Assembly (NCBI GenBank): GCA_963972425.1
Contig: CAXAUF010000089.1
Span: 1 to 6,909 of the forward strand
Length of the DNA: 6,909 nucleotides
Direction of reading: 5' to 3'
Origin: Algorimicrobium sp002414705
GTDB lineage: Bacteria > Bacteroidota > Bacteroidia > Flavobacteriales > Flavobacteriaceae
The position numbers and the translations under genes were made by a program. The notes beneath the pieces were generated by a model. It saw nothing but the letters and a program-made list of their open reading frames with translations. It had not been told where the DNA came from and did not search any database. Shown here piece after piece: positions 1 through 6,174 of the stretch. Position 1 is the first letter of the stretch. The number at the start of each line of letters is the position of its first letter.

Positions 1-23
1 TTGTAGCCGCTTAAATCTCGCAA

Positions 24-521
24 TTAATTGTCCAACTTTTTGTTGCAAGTCCAATCTTCATAAAGTCTTTCCCAATCATATAAAAGAAGTTTAAGGTTCT
101 CATTTTTCAAAGTTGATAATTTGCCAGAATTTTTGATGTCATTTAATACATAAGAACTCGGATTCCAAGTAGGATTAGAGACAGCATAATAAATTAAGCT
201 ATCAATTAGTATGTTATCCACCTCAATATTTTTTGAACCAGTATATGATAATAAAGTATTACTCGCGGTAATTGAATTTTTAACACGTGATAAGTCAATT
301 TCTAGTTCTTCCAAATTCTTCTGGAATTCATTATTCAGATTTTCAGTTAATGTTTTTAACGCATTATTTTCCTTCCGATTTTCATTCCATTGATTAATCT
401 GAAGTGCAATTAATATTCCAATCACAACTAAAACAATTTCTCCGATTGCGTACTTGAAATACTTTCCAGTCTTTCCTTCCGAAAGTAAGGTTTGTCTTAT
501 TTTTCTAAAGAATTTTATCAT
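24..521 (-). CDS. DUF6090-type single-pass inner-membrane protein, short C-terminus
   Basis: The N-terminus is the recognisable part: MIKFF-RKIRQ, then a GKTGKYFKYAIGE segment leading into one hydrophobic helix at about residues 24-43 and ending QINQWNENRK. This opening is the hallmark of the DUF6090 proteins that occur in many copies in Flavobacteriaceae; their function is unknown. The basic residues before the helix predict the N-terminus in the cytoplasm and the remainder outside it. Residues 46-90 are rich in Glu, Lys, Asn and Leu and look like a coiled coil. The region around residues 120-150 (NPTWNPSSYVLNDIKNSGKL...WERLYEDW) also fits the family. At 165 residues it is shorter than the roughly 230-260 I expect for the family, and the last residues after EDWT look non-homologous, so a frameshift or early stop is possible. 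The TAA is at 24-26. No Shine-Dalgarno is visible; the start was chosen because the family motif begins at this Met. Confidence 0.75.
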   Translation of the reverse strand: MIKFFRKIRQTLLSEGKTGKYFKYAIGEIVLVVIGILIALQINQWNENRKENNALKTLTENLNNEFQKNLEELEIDLSRVKNSITASNTLLSYTGSKNIEVDNILIDSLIYYAVSNPTWNPSSYVLNDIKNSGKLSTLKNENLKLLLYDWERLYEDWTCNKKLDN

Positions 522-537
522 TGGTTAGCGGTTTCTG

Positions 538-725
538 ATAACGGTCTTGTGTATGAAACGTAGCGTATAAATAAACGCTAACTTTTCGGATTTAGCACGA
601 GCCGAATTTTTTTTTTATGTTTAAATTTCTTTTCTAAATATAACCAAATAAAAAATTTGGCGTACTTTGTAAATACACAAAAACCTCTCGGAAAGCCTGT
701 AATAGCTATGTTTTATACACGTTAT
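538..725. repeat. Large foldback (imperfect palindromic) element upstream of the DUF6090 gene
   Basis: The element is bounded by ATAAC at 538-542 and its complement GTTAT at 721-725. Next inward, 549-564 pairs with 705-720 over 16 positions with only two differences, both of which would be G-T wobbles in a folded single strand. Further inward, CTTTTCG at 582-588 pairs with CGGAAAG at 689-695, and 594-612 pairs with 650-666 allowing a 2-nt bulge. Two local hairpins are nested inside: TAGCGT 561-566 with ACGCTA 575-580, and CCAAAT 644-649 with ATTTGG 655-660. A run of ten T lies at 607-616. No ORF of note lies inside it. The nested symmetry resembles a MITE or an integron-type recombination site, but the canonical attC core boxes (GTTRRRY/RYYYAAC) are not present at the ends. 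I have an impression that similar blocks are dispersed in flavobacterial genomes, which I cannot verify here. Confidence 0.6.
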
Positions 726-787
726 TGTGTGTAGTGTTTTTCCGTTCTGCTTGGTTTTCCGATGTTGGTTTTTTTAGTTCAAATATG

Positions 788-868
788 AGCGTTGGCAGGA
801 CATACGCTGCCTGCAATTTTTGGCGTAGCGTTGGCAGTAGCGAAACGTATGTACACGAACACCAAAAA
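788..868. repeat. Repeat-rich non-coding patch with nested direct and inverted repeats
   Basis: This part of the 522-924 intergenic stretch carries an 11-bp direct repeat, AGCGTTGGCAG, at 788-798 and 827-837. Two inverted repeats interlock with it: ACATACG 800-806 against CGTATGT 846-852, and TTTTTGG 817-823 against CCAAAAA 862-868. A local hairpin, GGCAG 794-798 with CTGCC 808-812, is also possible. The patch lies about 60 bp from the edge of the 538-725 foldback element and may be part of the same composite repeat. Short open frames cross it on both strands, but they have no recognisable protein character. Nothing further is seen in 726-787 or 869-924, and no convincing intrinsic terminator for the sulfatase operon is visible there. 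Confidence 0.4.
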
Positions 869-924
869 GTAAATTTTAAAGCCGTGAGTAATTGCAAATG
901 TGTATGGGTGCGAAGTAAGGCACA

Positions 925-2523
925 TTAAAGGCCGATATTCTTCGGTGGATACTTTTTAAACGTTGCAGCATGCGCTTTTAACTGTGCACCCAGAGAAGCC
1001 AACCATGCGTTTCTTCGGTGGCCTACTGGCATTTCTTCTTTTGGGTCTATGTATAAATTGAACAGCCAAGGTGCTAGGCCAACATCCTGAATAGTTGCAT
1101 AGTCAATCCACATGTGTGGTGCTTGTGGGATAATGACTTTAATGTGTTCTTTATACTCCCGCATTCGAATGCCCATCAGTTCCGTTCCCCACCAAAAATA
1201 AACTGACTCGCGGTTACTCATTCCTTCATTATGAAACAAGAAACTGGATTGGTCAATAAAATCATAATATCTGTCCCCAGGCAATGCGTCTTGCGAGATA
1301 CCTGCCAGACGAAGGCTGGTGCCAAATAAATCCATCAAGTCAAATACGTCATCACTTTGTCGTCTAGGGCTGATCATTCCTTTCCAATAAGCAATGCCCG
1401 GCACACGAACACCTCCTTCAAATGTCGTACCTTTTGCTCCTCTAAATGGGGTGTAACCTCCATCAGGCCAGGCGTCCATTTGTGGACCATTGTCTGAGGT
1501 GACGAAAATAAAGGTATTTTCTAATTCGCCTGCATCTTCCAGTGCTTTGACAATACGGCCAATATGCATATCAACTTCAACTACAGCATTTTTGTATTGA
1601 TATTTCGCCACACTTAGTCCGGGATAATCAGGATTGTCGTGGTTATCAGCATGCACTTTCATGAAGCAATGTTCAATAAAAAATGGCTTATCCGATTTGG
1701 ACAGTTCTTGAATTTTTGAAATAGTAAAATCCGCTAATTTATGATCGGCTCGGCCCATATCATCCAAACTTTTAACTTCTTCAAGTTCTTCTGTTTTTCC
1801 TCCTTTAAAACCATGTGTTAAATGATTTGCAGGTTTTATGGTTTCAAAAGCCTTCAAAAGCTCTTCGTTTAGAACAAGATCTGGATAGCGTCTGGAATCG
1901 ACTCCTTGTGTAATTTCTTTTTGGGCTGGATAAAAGCCATAGTATTCATCAAAGCCAATATCGTGCGGACGCATACCTTCCGCTTCGCCAATATGCCATT
2001 TTCCAGTAAGCAGGGTGTAATACCCATTATCACTCAATAGTTTTGGCAGACTGACTTCATCGGTCCAAGGATTCTTAGTTATATTATCACCGGCAAGAAT
2101 GGGACGTGTTAGTCCGGTTCGTACGGGGAGTCTGCCTGTTAAAATGGCTGACCGAGTCGGTGTACAGGTTTGCTGAGAATACGCCGAGGTCAACTTTAGA
2201 CCTTCAGCGGCCAGTCTATCCATATTTGGAGTAGCAGCGCCAATAGCCGCACCACCACCGTAGCAGCCAGGGTCACCATACCCCATATCGTCAACAACTA
2301 TCCAAACGATATTAGGTCTTTTTCCAGTTTTTTTCTCTAAATCAGCTAATTTTTTCGCTACCTCCTGGTCTTGTTCGGGATGTGGAATAGCCGCTTCAAA
2401 GTTTTCTTTGACTTTTACCGCCCGGTTAAAGTTTTGGGCCTGAATATTTATTGATATTAAAAATATCAGGACAAGGGACAATAGTGTATTTACAATTTTC
2501 ATGTTGTCAATAGTTTTATTCAT
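925..2523 (-). CDS. Exported S1-family sulfatase (arylsulfatase-like), Cys-type, 532 aa
   Basis: This is a hydrolase of sulfate esters of the alkaline-phosphatase-like sulfatase family (PF00884). Sulfatase motifs appear in order: metal-binding VVDDMG (Asp78, Asp79); the maturation motif CTPTRSAILTG with Cys120, which a formylglycine-generating enzyme or anSME must oxidise before the enzyme is active; TGKWHIG (Lys175, His177); VTSDNG (Asp344, Asn345); and GAKGTTFEGGVRVP (Lys364). None of the usual catalytic residues appears to be missing. A hydrophobic segment ending ISINIQAQ at about residues 11-30 looks like a Sec signal peptide without a lipobox Cys, so the mature protein should be soluble and periplasmic. 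Met8 (codon at 2500-2502) would give a more conventional signal peptide; Met1 is chosen because its ATG abuts the stop codon of the preceding gene. It is the last gene of the three-gene cluster. The aromatic or carbohydrate substrate cannot be read from the sequence. Confidence 0.93.
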   Translation of the reverse strand: MNKTIDNMKIVNTLLSLVLIFLISINIQAQNFNRAVKVKENFEAAIPHPEQDQEVAKKLADLEKKTGKRPNIVWIVVDDMGYGDPGCYGGGAAIGAATPNMDRLAAEGLKLTSAYSQQTCTPTRSAILTGRLPVRTGLTRPILAGDNITKNPWTDEVSLPKLLSDNGYYTLLTGKWHIGEAEGMRPHDIGFDEYYGFYPAQKEITQGVDSRRYPDLVLNEELLKAFETIKPANHLTHGFKGGKTEELEEVKSLDDMGRADHKLADFTISKIQELSKSDKPFFIEHCFMKVHADNHDNPDYPGLSVAKYQYKNAVVEVDMHIGRIVKALEDAGELENTFIFVTSDNGPQMDAWPDGGYTPFRGAKGTTFEGGVRVPGIAYWKGMISPRRQSDDVFDLMDLFGTSLRLAGISQDALPGDRYYDFIDQSSFLFHNEGMSNRESVYFWWGTELMGIRMREYKEHIKVIIPQAPHMWIDYATIQDVGLAPWLFNLYIDPKEEMPVGHRRNAWLASLGAQLKAHAATFKKYPPKNIGL

Positions 2524-3477
2524 TTATAATTTTTTCAGATTTGCATAGGTAAAGACGGCTGTCATTTTAAACATACTGGCCTCAACATTTGATGGATTGT
2601 TAAACACATTACCATATGAAATATTGATTCCTAAAGGAGGGATAATTTGATAACCAATAGTTGCTCCTCCACCTATTACATTAAGATCATTATCTTGTTT
2701 TACACCATCAGCCTTTAATTCACCACCATATTGATAACGTAAATCTAAAGATGCCCAAAGTTTTTTGGTGAAATTATGACTCAAGTGATTTTCTAAAGTA
2801 AATAATGGCAATTGTTCTGTCTTATCTGCCCTAGTAATTTTTGTTGGGGCAGTATTGGCAGTAAATACATGAATTGCAGGATACACTTCTAACCACGTAC
2901 TCCTTTTAGGATTATTCTTACTTAAATAAATATTTATTGGAAAACCAACTTCAAACGTCCAACGGTTACTACCCAAATTTATGGCCTTATTTTCATCATA
3001 AGAACCCGGATACCATACACGAGTATAACTTGTCATTGAAAATGTTTTGTGCTGGTAGGCTGCATATTCTTTTACATTTAAGGCAGGTTGATTTATGAGA
3101 CCTAGTTTAAATCCCACAAAACCATCAATAAATCCAGAAGCATTTACTGAAATTTTATCAGGAATTCGAGAACCAAAAGGCGGTGCAAATATGGAACCCG
3201 TCACATTTCCAGGCACCGCATTAACCATTACCTGTGCAAACCTATTTGCAATACTAAAATTATGAATAACTGTAATTGGAAAAGCATCAATTTGTACATC
3301 CGCATCGTTTACTAGAATATTTGCAGGTGTTATATTTTGGTTTAAACTCATCCATTTAGGAATTACTCCCGTAACACCCGTTGGTCCCCATAGCGTCATC
3401 CTAGCCCCATCACCTTGTGCAAATGAAAGTTGAAAACTAAATAGCAAGATGACTGTTGAAACAATAATTTTTTTCAT
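2524..3477 (-). CDS. Outer-membrane beta-barrel, Phenol_MetA_deg/'transporter' type
   Basis: The 317-residue protein opens with a clear signal peptide (MKKIIVSTVILLFSFQLSFAQ, cleavage likely after about residue 21). The rest alternates polar and hydrophobic residues with frequent aromatics, as in a beta-barrel. Features I associate with the Phenol_MetA_deg family (PF13557) are NLGSNRWTFEVGFPI near the middle, then WLEVYPAIHVFTANT, LFTLENHLSHNFTKKLWASLDLRYQYGGE, and a C-terminal GGGATIGYQI...INISYGNVF section. Members are often annotated as putative transporters or MetA-pathway proteins; real substrates are mostly unproven. Its place between two exported sulfatases suggests an outer-membrane pore for the sulfated substrate or its product, which is inference. 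It follows the large sulfatase and precedes the small one with no spacer on either side (TAA|ATG at both ends). By eye it is more AT-rich than the sulfatase genes beside it. Confidence 0.78.
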   Translation of the reverse strand: MKKIIVSTVILLFSFQLSFAQGDGARMTLWGPTGVTGVIPKWMSLNQNITPANILVNDADVQIDAFPITVIHNFSIANRFAQVMVNAVPGNVTGSIFAPPFGSRIPDKISVNASGFIDGFVGFKLGLINQPALNVKEYAAYQHKTFSMTSYTRVWYPGSYDENKAINLGSNRWTFEVGFPINIYLSKNNPKRSTWLEVYPAIHVFTANTAPTKITRADKTEQLPLFTLENHLSHNFTKKLWASLDLRYQYGGELKADGVKQDNDLNVIGGGATIGYQIIPPLGINISYGNVFNNPSNVEASMFKMTAVFTYANLKKL

Positions 3478-5865
3478 TTACAATAATTTGATATAAACAG
3501 AATTGATTGTTCCATTAAACTTGAATGGTGCCTTTTCAAAATAATCGAAGGAAACAGGCGAGCCTAAATCTGTACCAATATCCAAAGTTTCACTAGCCGA
3601 AAATGCCACTGGCACTGTACCCAAAGTGGTCATGGCGCCAACTTTTTTGCCATCTAGTTTCAAAGTGATCGTTGCTGGTGCTCCAGGCTTATTGTCTTTT
3701 ATTAGAGTAGTAATTTCAATGGTATGTTTACCTTTCGCTATTTTAGACTCACTTGCTACTTTAAATTGGTGAATAATCATCATGTTGTATTCATATTTCA
3801 AATAGCCATTGTCCATGTAACAAGTTAATCCACCAGCACTACCACCAAGTGCATATAATACACCACTTTGGTTTTCATTTACCTCCAAGTCTATCACCAC
3901 AGTATTGCTTTTTTTACCAAGACCTGGAGCAGCAAATTCGGGCATTCGGGTGGTGGTTTGGTTAAACGTCCACTCGGTATAGGGAGAAGTGATTACATCT
4001 TCAGGATGCAGCCTTAACCAAATACCCGCACCAATAGGGAAATCATTATTGTCCTTGGCTTCTTTTAAAAACAGTTCTTTTAGTTCAGCTAGTTTTTCCG
4101 GATATTCGGCTGAAAGATCATGGGCTTGTGAGAAATCTTTGGTCAAATCATATAAGTGCCAAACATCTTGATTTGAGTTCCACTTATCCAGTCCCTTTTG
4201 GGCAGAAACCCATGGGTATAGCGGTCCAAATGTACTGGCAAACCATCCCTCATGATAAACTCCACGGCTGCCGTTATTATCAAAGAATTGGGTCTTCTTT
4301 AAATTTTCAGCATTGGGATCGGAAAATGTTTGCGCAAAACTTTTTCCATCCATCTGGTCTTGCTCAAATCCATTAACCACTTCAGGCTGTGGTATACCAA
4401 TAATATCATACAGCGTGGGAACAATGTCATTTACATGTAAAAATTGGCCTCGAATAGCTTTGTCAGGTTTAATTCCTTTGGGCCAGGAAATCACCATTGG
4501 GTTTCGTGTTCCTCCAAAATGAGCGGCAACTAATTTTGTGCTTTTAAACGGTGTGCTTCCAGCCCAGGCCCAACCAGAATGATACATGTTTTCTACCTTG
4601 TTTGTTCCTAGTGCATCTAGTCCACCAATTTTGTCCAAAGCTTCCAATTGTTGTTGAATGGTGTTTGGTATCTGGTTTTGAGCAAGCAATTCACTGATAC
4701 TCCCGTTTTGTCCTTCTGCGCTAGAACCGTTATCTCCAAAAATGTAAACTACGATGGTGTTTTCTTTGTAACCCATAGCATCCATACCATCGATTAGCTT
4801 ACCAACTTGTACATCCGTATGTTCTACAAAACCTGCAAAAACTTCCATTAAGCGCAATTGAAACTCTTTTTCATCTTCAGGAATGCTTTCCCACGATGCC
4901 ATAGTTGAATCTCTCTCTGTAAGTTCTGTTCCTTTAGGAACTATTCCCATGGCTAACTGACGTTCAAAAACGCGAGCTCGATATTCATCCCATCCTCCAT
5001 CAAATTTATCTTTGTATTTTTCCGACCATTCTTTAAAAATATGATGAGGACCATGAACTGCTCCCGGAGCCCAGTATATGAAAAATGGTTTGTCTGGCGA
5101 ATAGGCTTTATGCTCTCCCAACCACTTAATACCCTGCTCTGCCATATCTTCTGTTAAATGATAAGTAGGGTCATGGGGAGGTTCAATGGCATTGTAATTT
5201 TCAAATAATCGAGGTTCGTATTGAGATGTTTCACCTGCTAAAAATCCATAGAAATATTCAAATCCATACCCATTAGGCCAAAAGTCTTTTGGTCCCATTG
5301 ACGTAGTTTGGTTGGCAGGTGAATTATGCCATTTTCCAAAGGCAGCAGTATGATAACCATAGTTTTTAAGCACTTCGGCTACGGTAGCTGAAGTTTTGGG
5401 GATGACGCCTGTATATCCATCAAAATTGACGGCTCGTTCTGCAATGGTTCCTGAAGAAACTCGGGTGTGATTTCTTCCAGTTAGCAAAGAAGCGCGTGTA
5501 GGGGAACAGATTGACGTGGTATGGAATCGGTTATACATAATTCCTTCGTTTGCTAGTTTTGTGAGCGTAGGTGTGGCTACTTCCCCACCAAACGTTTCCG
5601 ATACCCCAAAGCCAACATCATCTATCAAAACAATAAGTACGTTAGGAGCGTCATCAGGCAGATGTTTGTTGTCTGGCCATGGTGCTAATTTACTTTCTGC
5701 CAATGTTTGGCCTGTCTCGCTTTCAGAAGCAAGTCTTGGAAAAGGGAGAACACTCCCATCTTGCTTTTGCAGGTTTTCTAAATGATTAGGATTTTTTTGA
5801 GGATTACATCCCGCTATCAAGATTCCTAAACTAAGGATGGCAATTAAGTGGTCTTTAAATTTCAT
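3478..5865 (-). CDS. Lipoprotein S1-family sulfatase of the long AtsA/AtsD-like type, 795 aa
   Basis: This is the first gene of the cluster. The N-terminus (MKFKDHLIAILSLGILIAGCNPQ) is a lipoprotein signal with lipobox LIAGC and lipidated Cys20. The following residues, NPQKNPNH, lack the acidic pair of the Bacteroidetes surface-export signal, so the protein is more likely anchored facing the periplasm. Sulfatase motifs: VLIDDVGFG (Asp82, Asp83), CSPTRASLLTG (Cys120, formylglycine precursor), AFGKWH (Lys178, His180), GAVHGPHH (His271), FGDNG (Asp378, Asn379), and GWAWAGSTPFKSTKL...GGTRNPM (about 431-457, Lys444). The roughly 50-residue insert after GDNGSSAEG and the length near 790 are typical of the long bacterial arylsulfatases that include the mycobacterial AtsA/AtsD proteins. 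Residues from about 630 onward form a beta-rich C-terminal domain ending PFKFNGTINSVYIKLL, also typical of that branch. An AAGGA-like ribosome site supports the start. Substrate unknown. Confidence 0.95.
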   Translation of the reverse strand: MKFKDHLIAILSLGILIAGCNPQKNPNHLENLQKQDGSVLPFPRLASESETGQTLAESKLAPWPDNKHLPDDAPNVLIVLIDDVGFGVSETFGGEVATPTLTKLANEGIMYNRFHTTSICSPTRASLLTGRNHTRVSSGTIAERAVNFDGYTGVIPKTSATVAEVLKNYGYHTAAFGKWHNSPANQTTSMGPKDFWPNGYGFEYFYGFLAGETSQYEPRLFENYNAIEPPHDPTYHLTEDMAEQGIKWLGEHKAYSPDKPFFIYWAPGAVHGPHHIFKEWSEKYKDKFDGGWDEYRARVFERQLAMGIVPKGTELTERDSTMASWESIPEDEKEFQLRLMEVFAGFVEHTDVQVGKLIDGMDAMGYKENTIVVYIFGDNGSSAEGQNGSISELLAQNQIPNTIQQQLEALDKIGGLDALGTNKVENMYHSGWAWAGSTPFKSTKLVAAHFGGTRNPMVISWPKGIKPDKAIRGQFLHVNDIVPTLYDIIGIPQPEVVNGFEQDQMDGKSFAQTFSDPNAENLKKTQFFDNNGSRGVYHEGWFASTFGPLYPWVSAQKGLDKWNSNQDVWHLYDLTKDFSQAHDLSAEYPEKLAELKELFLKEAKDNNDFPIGAGIWLRLHPEDVITSPYTEWTFNQTTTRMPEFAAPGLGKKSNTVVIDLEVNENQSGVLYALGGSAGGLTCYMDNGYLKYEYNMMIIHQFKVASESKIAKGKHTIEITTLIKDNKPGAPATITLKLDGKKVGAMTTLGTVPVAFSASETLDIGTDLGSPVSFDYFEKAPFKFNGTINSVYIKLL

Positions 5866-5870
5866 ACTAG

Positions 5871-5875
5871 TCCTT
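5871..5875 (-). promoter_or_regulatory. Ribosome binding site of the large sulfatase gene
   Basis: On the minus strand AAGGA sits five bases before the ATG at 5865-5863 (AAGGA-CTAGT-ATG). It is the only clear Shine-Dalgarno-like site in the window. The other starts have only AT-rich leaders, or rely on direct coupling to the preceding stop codon. It supports the chosen start and suggests that translation of the whole cluster is loaded here. Confidence 0.55.
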
Positions 5876-5901
5876 ATTTATTATTCTTAATAGTAAAGTT
5901 G

Positions 5902-5972
5902 GCAAAAAATAGCTCTTTTGGTTTTTCAGCGTTTGCCTGTATGTCGGCAAAAACCAAATGTGCTATTTGTGC
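5902..5972. repeat. Long inverted repeat in the leader of the sulfatase operon, with a competing inner hairpin
   Basis: Left arm 5909-5926 and right arm 5949-5966 are complementary at 16 of 18 positions (ATAGC...TTTGGTTTTT against its complement). Pairing can continue outward to 5902 and 5972 with one bulged A and a mismatch. A second, mutually exclusive hairpin can form inside: TTTGCC 5932-5937 with GGCAAA 5946-5951. In addition, TTTTTCAGC occurs as a direct repeat at 5922-5930 and 5980-5988. The element lies 37 bp upstream of the large sulfatase start codon. In the mRNA it would form a strong leader structure if the promoter lies upstream of it. It could be a regulatory leader or simply another dispersed repeat; no known riboswitch fold is recognised. 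Confidence 0.5.
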
Positions 5973-6068
5973 AGTCGCCTTTTTCAGCATGGTATAGAAC
6001 GTTTAGTATATCTTAAGTTAGCTTTTTGTAATAAAGTTATAAATTTAAGTATATAAACAGAAAGAACA

Positions 6069-6139
6069 AAAAGAGAGGATTAAGGTTATTTTGTGTATTG
6101 AGATTTAATCTCGTTTTTCTTGAGAATTCCCTCTCTTTT
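6069..6139 (-). terminator. Terminator-like inverted repeat between the FISUMP gene and the sulfatase operon
   Basis: AAAAGAGAGG at 6069-6078 is the exact reverse complement of CCTCTCTTTT at 6130-6139. On the minus strand the second arm runs into TTTTTGTTCTTT, giving a stem followed by a T-rich tract downstream of the FISUMP stop codon at 6175-6177. The loop is about 51 nt, which is long for an intrinsic terminator. Inside it is a second small hairpin, GAGAT 6100-6104 with ATCTC 6108-6112, followed on the plus strand by GTTTTTC, so it could act in either direction. Apart from this, the 5902-5972 repeat and the ribosome site, the 309-bp stretch 5866-6174 shows no gene and no promoter that I would defend. 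Confidence 0.4.
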
Positions 6140-6174
6140 CTACTCTTATTTCGTACAGTTCTTGTTAGCAAACG

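Noticed and set aside
538..725. Interpretation of the foldback element as a classical integron attC site
   Set aside because: Terminal words are ATAACG/CGTTAT and do not fit RYYYAAC/GTTRRRY; no integrase is in the window and only one such element with these arms is seen.
788..868. CRISPR-like repeats
   Set aside because: Only two copies of an 11-bp word with one spacer; too short and too few, and no cas genes are present.
706..897. Minus-strand open frame of 63 codons in the same region
   Set aside because: Overlaps the foldback element arm and the repeat-rich patch, has no domain or signal and no ribosome site; antisense to an equally unconvincing frame.
725..928. Plus-strand open frame of 67 codons in the intergenic region
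   Set aside because: Cys/Ser-rich low-plausibility protein, no recognisable family or ribosome site, and it runs across repeat arms and the end of the sulfatase gene; explained by non-coding repeat sequence.
3989..4522. Three overlapping plus-strand frames opposite the sulfatase C-terminal half
   Set aside because: Antisense shadows of a conserved enzyme, with no independent start signals or family character.
5516..5785. Plus-strand open frame of 89 codons opposite the large sulfatase
   Set aside because: Entirely antisense to conserved sulfatase sequence including the DDVG and CSPTR motifs, so it is a shadow.
6026..6038. Possible Bacteroidetes -7 element on the minus strand (TAACTTTA, one base from TAnnTTTG)
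   Set aside because: The nearest upstream TTTG is about 27 bp away, too far for the usual spacing, and the region is so AT-rich that near matches are expected.
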